Part shown: one piece after another, positions 1-7,634 of the stretch
Layout of the letters: every line of letters starts with the position of its first letter
Position numbering within the stretch: the stretch's first letter is position 1
Assembly (NCBI GenBank): GCA_041653875.1
Contig: JBAZEM010000026.1
Location: forward strand, 1-34,718
Origin: VSJD01 sp041653875
GTDB taxonomy: Bacteria; Verrucomicrobiota; Kiritimatiellia; JAAZAB01
DNA length: 34,718 nucleotides
Direction: 5' to 3'
Made by a program: the position numbers and the translations under genes
Notes under the pieces: model-generated
Databases searched by the model: none
The model's input: the letters and a program-made list of their open reading frames with translations, nothing else
What the model was told of the DNA's origin: nothing

Positions 1-127
1 CCCCCGATCATAATCGGGGTGACGGGACACTCCAAAAGGATCATTAAAAAGTTCGGATCGGAGAGGAAAAGCACAGAGAAATGTAAATCGGAAACTATCC
101 AATTTTAACAATTGACGGCACATCCCC
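1..127. repeat. Left copy of a 125-bp terminal inverted repeat
   Basis: Positions 3-127 are the exact reverse complement of 34594-34718. The outer end carries a short hairpin, CCCCGAT-CATA-ATCGGGG, followed by GTGACGGGACACTCC. Identity with the right copy stops abruptly at 127/128, which lies inside a Vsr-like reading frame. Two readings fit: the end of a dispersed mobile element at which assembly stopped on both sides, or a true element with long terminal inverted repeats. The hairpin next to a GTGTCCC-type motif suggests a REP/IS200-like (Y1 transposase) element, but no transposase is in the window. Confidence 0.9.
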
Positions 128-195
128 GATCGATTGCCAGTGGACTTCACCTGCGCCATGATCCAGGAACGCTTTTTTGCGCTGAACGTGTCCAT
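128..195 (-). pseudogene. Vsr-like endonuclease, N-terminal fragment cut by the repeat
   Basis: Reading from the ATG at 195-193, about 22 codons give a peptide beginning MDTFSAKKRSWIMAQV and ending KSTGNRS. This matches the conserved start of very short patch repair (Vsr-type) endonucleases, which nick DNA at T:G mismatches and often accompany cytosine methyltransferases. A GGAAG ribosome-binding site lies 5-9 bases upstream. The family then needs a Thr-Glu-like continuation and a catalytic core, but at 127 the frame enters the 125-bp repeat and becomes unrelated. It starts 74 bp after the stop of the 363-residue gene, on the same strand, so the two were probably cotranscribed. The fragment is short, so the family call rests on the N-terminal motif only. 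Confidence 0.6.
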
Positions 196-269
196 CTTGT
201 CTTCCGCTCCGCAATCCACCCGGGGTGTGCATAACGAGGCAAATACCTGCGCAGGCCACTGTTAGAATG

Positions 270-1361
270 TCATTCTTTCTTCTTTGGCTTCTCCACTGCT
301 TCCGGAAGTCTGAGGATTGGCTGTCCGTTCAGTTTCACAAACTGCATGTTTGCAGTGGCCGCCTGAATGGCAGCGATTGCGGTCTGAAGGCGTTTGTCTT
401 CTTCCTGATCGTTCTTCTTCGCCAGTGGTTCTACACGGACTTCAAGATTGAACCCTCGGTCTATTCTGTTTGCGATCTTGTTGAGCGAGATGCGTACGGC
501 ATTGGTTAGTTCGTTCTTTCGACCTTTGTCGTCCTTCTTGTGGTATTCGCTCACGACCTCGACGGCAATCTTGTCGATCCCGGTTTCCATCAAGTTGTTT
601 GCATACGTTTCAATCCCTGTCGTCTGGTCTTCCGGAACGCCTTGCTTGCGGATCCCCTCGCGGAGTTTCCGTATTTCAAGAAGTTGCTTGTAGAGAGCCA
701 CCACACGCTCGATAGACACGGCAAGACAGGCGGCATATGGGGCAGCAGCTTGAAGATACACCAGCAAGTCACTTGAGGAGATCGTCCTAATTGCCAATTC
801 GTCTTTCTTCCCGGTTGCGACCTCTGAGAAGGTGTTCAGAATAAAACCCAACTCCTTCAGCTCATCTGCGAACTCAAGCAGGTGGTTCTTGACTGCATCC
901 CGGGGAATGAGAACGCCTATTTCACACTCACCGGGTGATAGCTTTTCATCGCCGATGTGAAGATGACGAAGTGCTGACGTGATCTGATCAAGGGCGTTCT
1001 TGAATGCCTGCAAACTCTTGTGCAGTTCCTGAAGTTCCTCAAGGGCTACTGCTGGCGTTATCTGGTTTCTGGCAAAAACCGCCTCGATGCTTGCCTTGAG
1101 GGGATCGCCGAAGAGTTCTTCCCCGCCAATCTCACGAAGGATTTCGCGCCACGTCGGACTGAATCCATCGCTATGTGTGTTGGTCACGGAGGCATACATG
1201 GCCTTGAGACTCTGTGACAGGGTTTGCTGATGCTGCGGATGTGGTTGATTGACAACCTGCTGCAGAGCGTTGATCAACTCCTGCATGCGGCCGACCGTGT
1301 TTCCTTTGATCATCTCCTGATTCAGTGATACCGCTATGGCGTGGAGACGTTCTGCATTCAT
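270..1361 (-). CDS. Conserved-looking hypothetical protein of 363 residues
   Basis: I do not recognise a named family. The start at 1361 is supported by GGAGAGG four bases upstream. The protein is largely helical in appearance, with Leu/Ala/Glu-rich stretches around residues 90-145 and 215-245, and has no signal peptide or membrane segment. More ordered stretches are GECEIGVLIPRDAV near residue 150 and SLNKIANRIDRGFNLEVRVEPL near residue 310. The C-terminus is Lys/Pro/Glu-rich. It lies in a visibly AT-rich segment, directly upstream of a truncated Vsr-like endonuclease on the same strand, which suggests an accessory locus tied to DNA repair, restriction or defence. That role is inference from position only. 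The AT-rich stretch 1380-1450 probably holds its promoter, but I could not fix convincing -35/-10 boxes. Confidence 0.7.
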   Translation of the reverse strand: MNAERLHAIAVSLNQEMIKGNTVGRMQELINALQQVVNQPHPQHQQTLSQSLKAMYASVTNTHSDGFSPTWREILREIGGEELFGDPLKASIEAVFARNQITPAVALEELQELHKSLQAFKNALDQITSALRHLHIGDEKLSPGECEIGVLIPRDAVKNHLLEFADELKELGFILNTFSEVATGKKDELAIRTISSSDLLVYLQAAAPYAACLAVSIERVVALYKQLLEIRKLREGIRKQGVPEDQTTGIETYANNLMETGIDKIAVEVVSEYHKKDDKGRKNELTNAVRISLNKIANRIDRGFNLEVRVEPLAKKNDQEEDKRLQTAIAAIQAATANMQFVKLNGQPILRLPEAVEKPKKKE

Positions 1362-1535
1362 TGCCTCTCCTTCGCTTCAACACGTTGATTAACCTTAGTT
1401 CTTCCAAGTTTCAATAACTATAATATGAATTGTAAGCGACTAATCTGATTGCCGATTTTTGGCATTCGATCTTCGTCAGCTGTCCGTCGTCTGCCAGGCT
1501 CTGCCGGAGCGCTTCGCCCAAGCAAGTCGTCCGAT

Positions 1536-2930
1536 TTACCGCCGCCGCGGCGGGGCGTGGATGCACTGTCCGTGCACGGCGTGGGCGGCTTCCAGCCAGG
1601 CTTCCGACAAGGTCGGATGTGCTTGGATGGTGCGGGCGAATTCGGCGGCGGTCAGTTCGGCCTGGACGGCCGTTACGGCCGCGGCGATCGATTCGGTGGC
1701 ATGCGCGCCGATGGCCGCGGCGCCCAGAAGCTGGTCGGTGGCCGCGTCCGCGATCCATTTGACGAAACCGGTCGTCTCGCCCACAGCCACGGCCTTGCCC
1801 AGGGCCGCAAAATGGAATTTGCCGGTTTTGACGGCGCGATTCTGCTGTTTGGCATCCTGCTCGGAGAGCCCCGCCACGGCGATTTCCGGCGCCGTGAAAA
1901 TGCAGGACGGCACGACTTGCGCGCGCAAGGCGCCGCGCGATCCCACGGCATGCTCGGCGGCCGTCAGCCCCTGGGCCGTGGCCGCATGCGCCAGTTGCGG
2001 CCCGCCGTTGACATCGCCAATCGCATAAATTCCAGCCACCTTCGTCTGGCCGGCGGCATTCACCTCGATATAGCCTTTTTCATTGGTCTTAAGCCCGGCC
2101 TTGTCCAAGCCTAAGTTTTCGGTGACCGGCCGGCGGCCGACGGCCGCCAACAAAAGCTCCGCTTCGACCGGCGCGCCGGCCACCTGGCCCTTGACGCCCT
2201 GTGCACCGGCCTTGATCTGCTCCAGGGGCTTGCCCGTAAGAATTCGGATTTTTAATTGGGTTTCCATATAGCGGCGTGCTTCCGCGCGCAAGTCGGAATC
2301 CAACATGACCAGAATGTCATCGAGGATTTCGACGATGGTCACCTGGGCGCCCAACTGGGCCGCCATGCAGGCCAGCTCACAGCCGATCACGCCGCCGCCG
2401 AGCACGATCAACCGCGCCGGCAGTTCGGTGCGCTCCAGGAAGGCGCGGTTTTCCACCACGTTTGCGGCTTTCGGTAAAAAGGCCGGGAGCGCCGCGCTGG
2501 ACCCGGTGGCGATAATAATACGCGCGGCCTCCAGAACCACGGATTCCTTGCCGTTGCGCTGGATGGCCAGGCGATTGCGGGTCATGAACGAAGCCGTGCC
2601 CTCGAATACCGCGATGCCGTTGGCCTTCAGCAGTTGCGCGATGCCGCCGCGCAGTTTTTCCACCACCTGGTTTTTGTGCCGGATCATGGCGGCATAATCG
2701 AACGAGGCCTTTCCGACGCTGACCCCCAAGGCTTGGGCGTGGCGCACATGCCAGTAAAGCGAGGCGGATGCGATCAAGGCTTTGGTCGGGATACAACCCC
2801 AGTTGAGACAGGTTCCGCCCAAGGCTTCTTTTTCCACAATGGCCACGGAAGCGCCCAACTGGGCCGCGCGAATCGCGGCCGGGTAGCCGCCGGGTCCGGC
2901 GCCAACAACGATCAGATCATACTTTTCCAT
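1536..2930 (-). CDS. lpdA: Dihydrolipoyl dehydrogenase (E3)
   Basis: This flavoprotein reoxidises the dihydrolipoyl arm of the E2 subunit and passes electrons to NAD+. The N-terminal FAD-binding motif is VVGAGPGGYPAA. The redox-active disulfide lies in GGTCLNWGCIPTKAL, near residues 39-53. A second Rossmann motif, VLGGGVIGCELA, binds NAD near residue 175, and IYAIGDV is the second FAD-contact motif. The C-terminal dimer interface holds AHPTLSE with the catalytic His-Glu pair. Length (464) is normal. The ATG follows TTGGAG and overlaps the end of the E2 gene by 19 bp, so E1-E2-E3 form one transcription unit with E3 last. The short tail after the HAVHG motif is Arg/Pro-rich and ends close to repeat-like DNA at about 1457-1530. 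Confidence 0.95.
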   Translation of the reverse strand: MEKYDLIVVGAGPGGYPAAIRAAQLGASVAIVEKEALGGTCLNWGCIPTKALIASASLYWHVRHAQALGVSVGKASFDYAAMIRHKNQVVEKLRGGIAQLLKANGIAVFEGTASFMTRNRLAIQRNGKESVVLEAARIIIATGSSAALPAFLPKAANVVENRAFLERTELPARLIVLGGGVIGCELACMAAQLGAQVTIVEILDDILVMLDSDLRAEARRYMETQLKIRILTGKPLEQIKAGAQGVKGQVAGAPVEAELLLAAVGRRPVTENLGLDKAGLKTNEKGYIEVNAAGQTKVAGIYAIGDVNGGPQLAHAATAQGLTAAEHAVGSRGALRAQVVPSCIFTAPEIAVAGLSEQDAKQQNRAVKTGKFHFAALGKAVAVGETTGFVKWIADAATDQLLGAAAIGAHATESIAAAVTAVQAELTAAEFARTIQAHPTLSEAWLEAAHAVHGQCIHAPPRRR

Positions 2931-4300
2931 AACTCCAAATCCTCAAGCATGCTTTTGATGCGATTGACAAAGCGCGCCGCACAAGCGCCGTCCACCAGGC
3001 GGTGGTCAGACGAGAGCGTAATTTTCATCATCGCGCGAATTTCGATCTTGCCTTCCCTGACCACCGGCGTCGGGCTGGCGCTGGCCACCGCCAGGATGGC
3101 GCTTTCGCCGGGATTGATGATGGCCGTAAAATTATCCACGTCGAGCATGCCCATGTTCGACACCGTGAAGGTGCTGCCGGCCATTTCGCCCGGAGTCAGT
3201 TTGCCGGCGCGCGCCTTGATGGTCAGACCTGCAACGCTCTCGTGCAGTTCGGCGATCGCCAAGTCGTGGGCATTGCGAATGACCGGGACCACCAAGCCCT
3301 CTTCAATCGACACGGCCATGCCGAGATGCACCCGGCTGTGCCAGCGAATGGCGCGGCCATCGGTCGAGCTGTTGAGCGCCGGGAATTCCACGAGCGCCAA
3401 GGCCACGGCCTTGAGAATAAAATCGGTAAGCGTGAAAGGCTTGTTTTCCTTTTTAAGGATTTTGCGCCATTCCTGCAGGCCGGTCATATCCACCGCAACG
3501 GTCACATAGAAATGCGGGGTGGTCGTGAAACTCGCGGTCAGCCGCTGGGCAATGACTTGCCGCATTTTGCTCATGGTCTTGGGCTTCTCGGCGATCGCCT
3601 GCCGGATCGTCTCCACCGTGATGCGCTCCCCGCCTTCGGGCGGCGCCACGGCCAGCAGATCGATGCCGTTTTCGCGCGCCAGATTCAGGGCGGCCGGCGT
3701 GATTTTAAGGGCGGCATAGTGTTTCGCTTCCAGGTAGGCCCGGACATCTTTTTCCACCACGCGCCCACCGGGACCGGAGCCGGGAATCGGATCGGCGTCG
3801 ATAGCGCATTCGCGAATCAGTCGCCGGGCGCGCGGGGAGATCGAAGCAGGGGGAGTGGGGAGCGGAGAGCGGAAAGAGGGAGCAATCGGCGAAGGAGGGA
3901 CGACAACGGACGACGGACGACGGACGACGGACTCAGCCGACGGCGGAGAAAGGACGACAGCTTGCCCTGCGAAGCCCGAAGGGCGAAGCAGGGACGCCGG
4001 ATGGCTGACGGCTGACTCGGACACGGGCCGGACCACCGGCTTCACTTCCGGAATGGCGTCGCCCGGTTGGCCGATGAAGGCCACGGGCACCGAGACCGGC
4101 ACGGTCTGGCCTTCGGCCACGACGATTTTGAGGAGTGTGCCTTCGAAAAAACTTTCGATCTCGAGCACGGCCTTGTCCGTCTCGATTTCGAATAGGATTT
4201 CGCCTTTTTTGACCGGCTCGCCTTCGCGCTTGTGCCACTTTACAATTGTGGATTCCTCCACAGTCTGCCCGAGTTTCGGCATAATGACCGTTTGAACCAT
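2912..4300 (-). CDS. pdhC: 2-oxoacid dehydrogenase E2 (dihydrolipoamide acyltransferase)
   Basis: The acyltransferase core transfers the acyl group from its lipoyl arm to CoA. The start at 4300 (MVQTVIMPKLGQ) is chosen because it begins the lipoyl domain exactly and has AAGGA nine bases upstream; an in-frame ATG at 4384 would only add a non-homologous leader. The lipoyl domain spans residues 1-80 with the lipoylated lysine in ETDKA (Lys43). The peripheral-subunit-binding domain lies around SPRARRLIREC and GSGPGGRVVEKDV. The catalytic domain ends with SSDHRLVDG, carrying the His and Asp of the active site. The linker between the lipoyl and binding domains is unusual: it is encoded by intergenic-type repeat DNA (about 3846-4020). 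The substrate could be pyruvate or a branched-chain oxoacid; pyruvate is my preference. Confidence 0.93.
   Translation of the reverse strand: MVQTVIMPKLGQTVEESTIVKWHKREGEPVKKGEILFEIETDKAVLEIESFFEGTLLKIVVAEGQTVPVSVPVAFIGQPGDAIPEVKPVVRPVSESAVSHPASLLRPSGFAGQAVVLSPPSAESVVRRPSSVVVPPSPIAPSFRSPLPTPPASISPRARRLIRECAIDADPIPGSGPGGRVVEKDVRAYLEAKHYAALKITPAALNLARENGIDLLAVAPPEGGERITVETIRQAIAEKPKTMSKMRQVIAQRLTASFTTTPHFYVTVAVDMTGLQEWRKILKKENKPFTLTDFILKAVALALVEFPALNSSTDGRAIRWHSRVHLGMAVSIEEGLVVPVIRNAHDLAIAELHESVAGLTIKARAGKLTPGEMAGSTFTVSNMGMLDVDNFTAIINPGESAILAVASASPTPVVREGKIEIRAMMKITLSSDHRLVDGACAARFVNRIKSMLEDLELWKSMI
3846..4020. repeat. Repeat DNA forming the E2 interdomain linker
   Basis: Within the E2 gene lie about four tandem copies of the 7-mer CGGACGA (about 3907-3931). 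Next to them is an imperfect hairpin, CCCTGCGAAGCCC-gaa-GGGCGAAGCAGGG (3965-3993), and purine-rich GGAGCGGAGAGCGGAAAG. The hairpin sequence recurs in an intergenic gap near 11619-11648. The protein read from it is a Ser/Pro/Val/Arg-rich stretch with VVRRPSSVVVPP, in the position where E2 proteins normally carry a flexible linker. Confidence 0.8.
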
Positions 4301-4393
4301 GGCCAGGGTTCCTTGAAAATTAGCCCGCCAATGGCGGTGATTGTTTCCCTGGAAAAACGATTTTGACGAAACCGCCGTTCTCACGAACGGCCG

Positions 4394-4432
4394 CTACACC
4401 AAATTGGTGTAGATGCGGTTCGATAGAACCGC
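4394..4432. other. Two tandem hairpins between the E1 and E2 genes
   Basis: 4394-4412 is a near-perfect palindrome (CTACACCAA-a-TTGGTGTAG). 4415-4432 is GCGGTTC-GATA-GAACCGC. On the plus strand the second is followed by TCTTTTTG, resembling an intrinsic terminator against antisense transcription. On the coding (minus) strand no T-run follows, so an RNA-processing or stabilising role between E1 and E2 is as likely. Confidence 0.6.
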
Positions 4433-4443
4433 TCTTTTTGAAA

Positions 4444-6732
4444 TTACAAAATCTTTTTCGCCGCCGCGACGATGTCCTGGGCATTGGGCAGGAAAGCCGC
4501 CTCCAGGATATGCGATTGCGGCGCGATGCCGTCCCGGGCGCCGACCCGCATGACCGGCGCATCCAGATCGTCGAACGCCTGCGCCATGATATTGGACGCG
4601 ATTTCACCGGTAAAACTGCCGATGCTCACCGCCTGACTGGCGACCACGCACCGTCCGGTCTTGCGGACCGACTGGAGCACGGTCTCCATGTCCAACGGAA
4701 CCAGACTGCGCAGATCGATGACTTCGGCGCTGACTTTATGTTCATCGTGGAGAATTTTGGCCGCCTTGAGGGCGTCATGCACGGCCGGGCCCCAGGCTAC
4801 CAGGGTGATGTCCGAGCCCTCGCGCTTGACATCGGCCACGCCCAGCGGGACGAGGTATTCGGTTTCCGGCGCCGGTCCCTTCAGGCCGTAGAGCAATTGG
4901 GATTCGATGAACATGATCGGATTGTTATCGCGGATGGCGGTCTTCAGCATACCCTTGGCGTCGAACGGCGTGGCCGGATAGACGACGTACAGCCCCGGAA
5001 TATGGGCAAACATGGACTCCAGCGTCTGCGAATGCTGACCGCCATAGCCCTTGCCGCCGCCGACCGAGGCGCGAATGACCAGTGCGATTTCGACGTTGGC
5101 CCCGGACATGTAATGCCACTTGGCGGCCTGGTTGCCGATCTGGTCGGAGGCCATCAGGGCAAAATCCATGTACATAAGCTCAACAACCGGCCGCAATCCC
5201 GCCATGGAAGCGCCCACGGCCGTCCCGCAAATGGCGGCTTCCGAGATCGGCGTGTTGAAGATACGCTCGCGGCCGAACGCCTCCAACAGGCCCTTGGTCA
5301 CCTTGAAGGCGCCGCCGTAGTCCGCCACGTCTTCCCCGTAATGGATGACGCGATTGTCGCGCAGCATTTCCTCGATCAACGCTTCCTTGATGGCATCCTT
5401 GTAGGTCAGTTCGCCGTTGACCCGCTTGATGACCGGCAATTCTTTGATAATCTTCGTCTGGCGGGCCGCTTCCGGCACAATCTCGCAGGCGGTGTCGGTG
5501 TACATGTATTTGATCACATCGGCCGGCACGGGATCGGGCGCAACCGCCGCGCGCCGGGCGGCGCGCGCATTGCGGTCGCGCACTTTCTGCTCCAGGGCGG
5601 ACAAGGTGTCCTTGTTCAATACGCCGGCCTCCACCAATTGGCGCGAGAAAACGGCGATGGGATCCAGCGCCTTCCAAGCCGTCTCCTCATCCTTGGCGCG
5701 GTATTCCGTGCGCGGATCGGTCAGCGAGTGCCCATAATAGCGGTAGGTATTGAGTTCGAGCAGATAGGGCCCCTGCCCTTGCCGACAGCCCGCGGCGGCG
5801 CGCCCGATGGCATCGCGCACGGCCAGGACATCCATGCCGTTAACGACTTCCGCGTGCATGTTGTTGTCGGCGAAGCCCGCGGCGCGGCGCGCCAGCGCGG
5901 CAACGCCCGTGACTTCCTTGAGCGCGCGGCCGGTCATGCCGTAGTGGTTGTTTTGGATGACGAAAACGATCGGCAGTCCAAAGGGGCGCTTGGCGATTTC
6001 GTTGGTGTACTGGCCCATGGCCGCCCAGTTCAGGGATTCCAGCACGACGCCGTTGGCGTAGGCGCCGTCGCCCGCGAAACAGCAGACCACGCGTTGGTTT
6101 TGCAGGTAGCGGCAGGCCATGGCCGCGCCGGTGGCGATCGGCACGCCGCCGCCCACGATGGCGTTGGCGCCCAGGTGATTCAGGGTGAAATCGGCGATGT
6201 GCATGCCGCCGCCGCGTCCCTTGCAGTAGCCGCTTTCCTTGCCGAAGAGTTCGGCAATGGTACGGAAAACATGGTCCTCGATGACCGTCTCCAAGAGTTC
6301 GTCCGGCGTGGCGGCGGTACAGCCAGGCACCCGCCGACGGAGCCTCGCATCGTCCATGGCGCGCAGGGCCACACAGCCCTTGGCAATGCTGTCGCCATGG
6401 CCGCGGTGTGTGCTGGTGATATAATCCAGGCCTTGCAGACCGGCGCACGCGCCGGTGGAAGCGGCTTCCTGCCCGATGGAAACATGGGTCGGCCCGCGGT
6501 AGTTGAAATTCGGCAGGGGCTCGTAAGCGCCGGAGCGCAGTTTGACGATCATTTCCTCGAACTCGCGGATCGTCAGCATGTCCTCCAGGAGCTGGATGGC
6601 CTGAGTGCGATCTATGCGCCCGGCCGCCAATTCCGCGGGAAGATCGCCCTTGAACCGATAACACTCGATGGCGCCGCATTGGACGAGCGCGGGGGTGAAA
6701 TCCGGGCTGAGATTGCTTAAATAATTAGGCAT
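4444..6732 (-). CDS. Fused 2-oxoacid dehydrogenase E1 (alpha-beta in one chain)
   Basis: This thiamine-diphosphate enzyme decarboxylates the 2-oxoacid and acylates the E2 lipoyl arm. One chain of 762 residues carries both halves that are separate subunits in alpha2beta2 enzymes. The alpha half (about 50-400) has STHRGHGD, GRGGGMHIAD and the ThDP motif GDG (221-223) ending in NN (261-262). The beta half (about 430-762) has HYGEDVADYGGAF, NTPISEAAICGTAVGASMAG, GYGGQHSQTLE and VYPATPFDAKGML. The frame is open to 6897, but the extra 55 residues are not E1-like and come from a dispersed repeat (6801-6879), so MPNYLSNLSPDF at 6732 is preferred; its ribosome-binding site is weak. It is first of the E1-E2-E3 set and 192 bp downstream of rpoZ. 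Pyruvate or branched-chain substrate cannot be decided here. Confidence 0.93.
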   Translation of the reverse strand: MPNYLSNLSPDFTPALVQCGAIECYRFKGDLPAELAAGRIDRTQAIQLLEDMLTIREFEEMIVKLRSGAYEPLPNFNYRGPTHVSIGQEAASTGACAGLQGLDYITSTHRGHGDSIAKGCVALRAMDDARLRRRVPGCTAATPDELLETVIEDHVFRTIAELFGKESGYCKGRGGGMHIADFTLNHLGANAIVGGGVPIATGAAMACRYLQNQRVVCCFAGDGAYANGVVLESLNWAAMGQYTNEIAKRPFGLPIVFVIQNNHYGMTGRALKEVTGVAALARRAAGFADNNMHAEVVNGMDVLAVRDAIGRAAAGCRQGQGPYLLELNTYRYYGHSLTDPRTEYRAKDEETAWKALDPIAVFSRQLVEAGVLNKDTLSALEQKVRDRNARAARRAAVAPDPVPADVIKYMYTDTACEIVPEAARQTKIIKELPVIKRVNGELTYKDAIKEALIEEMLRDNRVIHYGEDVADYGGAFKVTKGLLEAFGRERIFNTPISEAAICGTAVGASMAGLRPVVELMYMDFALMASDQIGNQAAKWHYMSGANVEIALVIRASVGGGKGYGGQHSQTLESMFAHIPGLYVVYPATPFDAKGMLKTAIRDNNPIMFIESQLLYGLKGPAPETEYLVPLGVADVKREGSDITLVAWGPAVHDALKAAKILHDEHKVSAEVIDLRSLVPLDMETVLQSVRKTGRCVVASQAVSIGSFTGEIASNIMAQAFDDLDAPVMRVGARDGIAPQSHILEAAFLPNAQDIVAAAKKIL

Positions 6733-6800
6733 AAATGTAAAACCCGTTGTGCCGGTTACAAACGACGGAAGACCGACCGAGGCGCCGACTGTTACTGTAG

Positions 6801-6879
6801 CCCGCCTGCAAAGCTGTAGCACTGCGGGCAGGCCGTTGGGCAAAGGCCGGCGCTCCGGGCAACGCGCCCCTACGTGGCA
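6801..6879. repeat. Dispersed palindromic repeat, copy 1
   Basis: About 79 bp starting CCCGCCTGCAAAGC and ending CCCCTACGTGGC. It is about 85 percent identical by eye to 26765-26842, and its first third resembles 11421-11456. The arms CCTGC/GCGGGCAGG and GGCCGGCGCTCCGGG give hairpin potential. It sits between rpoZ and E1 and extends the E1 frame artificially upstream. Confidence 0.8.
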
Positions 6880-6924
6880 GATAAAATTCTTATACACGAT
6901 CCGCGCGGGCGGACGGGGAGCAGG

Positions 6925-7152
6925 TCAAACCTTGGGTAAGTTCTTGGCCTGCGAAAAATCGATTTCGGCCACAAGTTTGCCGTCAGCTATTTCCCGCAGC
7001 ACGATGTCCTCGATATCCTCATCGGGATGAAGCGGCTTGACCAAGGGCCGGTCTCCCAGGATCAGCTGTTTTACCCGCTTGGACACCATGTTGATCAACA
7101 CCGACGTATTCGGGACGTGCCGCTTAGCCGCATTTAAAGATTCCAGATTCAT
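6925..7152 (-). CDS. rpoZ: RNA polymerase omega subunit
   Basis: The 75-residue protein has the omega pattern: an N-terminal segment leading into VLINMVSKRVKQL, then RPLVKP, then DIVLREIADGKL. Omega binds the beta-prime C-terminus and assists polymerase assembly. The start has a strong AGGAGG eight bases upstream and a candidate promoter at 7177-7205. It is the first gene of the minus-strand run into the 2-oxoacid dehydrogenase genes, but the 192-bp gap with a repeat makes cotranscription uncertain. The length is at the short end of the family. Confidence 0.8.
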   Translation of the reverse strand: MNLESLNAAKRHVPNTSVLINMVSKRVKQLILGDRPLVKPLHPDEDIEDIVLREIADGKLVAEIDFSQAKNLPKV

Positions 7153-7176
7153 GCCATATCCTCCTAAAAACGCCGT

Positions 7177-7205
7177 AGTATAGGAGGCGTCCCCCCGATA
7201 AGCAA
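7177..7205 (-). promoter_or_regulatory. Candidate sigma70 promoter of rpoZ
   Basis: On the minus strand, TTGCTT (7205-7200) is followed after 17 bases by TATACT (7182-7177). The expected start lies about 17-20 bases before the rpoZ start codon. The -10 is good and the -35 is weak. Confidence 0.45.
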
Positions 7206-7389
7206 GCGTTTTGTCAAATTTGTCGAATAAAAAAAATAGCCGCCACTAAATCGGGCATACACAATCAAAGGGCTCGCTATAATACAACGCGAGCGCAATC
7301 GGCTGGTCAAGGAATGCACCGGCGCCTTTATGATATTCACATCGAATTCGAGAGGGAGGTAGATAACGCCTTCTCCTTCGATCGCCTGC

Positions 7390-7418
7390 TTGATATCTCA
7401 ATCCTTACCGTATATCAT
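7390..7418 (+). promoter_or_regulatory. Candidate sigma70 promoter of tRNA-Ile
   Basis: TTGATA (7390-7395), a 17-base spacer and TATCAT (7413-7418), each one mismatch from consensus, end 33 bases before the mature tRNA. The rest of the 7153-7451 gap has an inverted repeat GCTCGC/GCGAGC (7272-7294) with TATAAT in its loop, and no credible gene. Confidence 0.6.
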
Positions 7419-7451
7419 CCGCCTTCAGACAACAAATCAGAAGCCCTTCCC

Positions 7452-7525
7452 GGGCCCGTAGCTCAGTTGGTCAGAGCGGAGGACTCATAATCCTTTGGTC
7501 GCTGGTTCAAGTCCAGCCGGGCCCA
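7452..7525 (+). tRNA. tRNA-Ile(CAU), the AUA-reading type
   Basis: The 74-nt cloverleaf has acceptor GGGCCCG/CGGGCCC, D-arm GCTC/GAGC, anticodon arm GAGGA-CTCATAA-TCCTT and T-arm GCTGG-TTCAAGT-CCAGC. The anticodon is CAU, which could be Met. However, the variable and T-arm sequence TGGTCGCTGGTTCAAGTC is the same as I recall for bacterial tRNA-Ile2, whose C34 is changed to lysidine by TilS. CCA is not encoded. The second CAU tRNA in the window (20246) looks like elongator Met, which supports this split. Confidence 0.85.
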
Positions 7526-7634
7526 CCCAAGTCGATGCAGCCCTTCACAATACACTTTACAGAGCAACCATGCGCTTCGGCAGGGCAAACATCTTCCTGG
7601 ATGAGGGCGGTGCTGTAGGCGGAGGTCGGAGCTT

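Noticed and set aside
3905..3932. Tandem CGGACGA array considered as a CRISPR or binding-site array
   Set aside because: Units are 7 bp with no spacers and lie in frame within the E2 gene. No CRISPR-like repeat-spacer pattern or cas gene is present anywhere in the window.
4363..6720. A 785-codon open frame on the plus strand opposite E1
   Set aside because: It is the antisense of a clear E1 gene with all catalytic motifs. Its protein is rich in Arg, His and Gly without domain-like patterns, as expected of a GC-rich shadow frame.
6733..6897. N-terminal extension of E1 by 55 residues, as a possible targeting domain
   Set aside because: The extension is read from the dispersed repeat at 6801-6879, which also exists outside genes, and it is not E1-like.
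7314..7490. A 58-codon plus-strand frame running into tRNA-Ile
   Set aside because: It overlaps the tRNA promoter and tRNA gene, has no family resemblance and ends in the anticodon loop; chance openness is enough.
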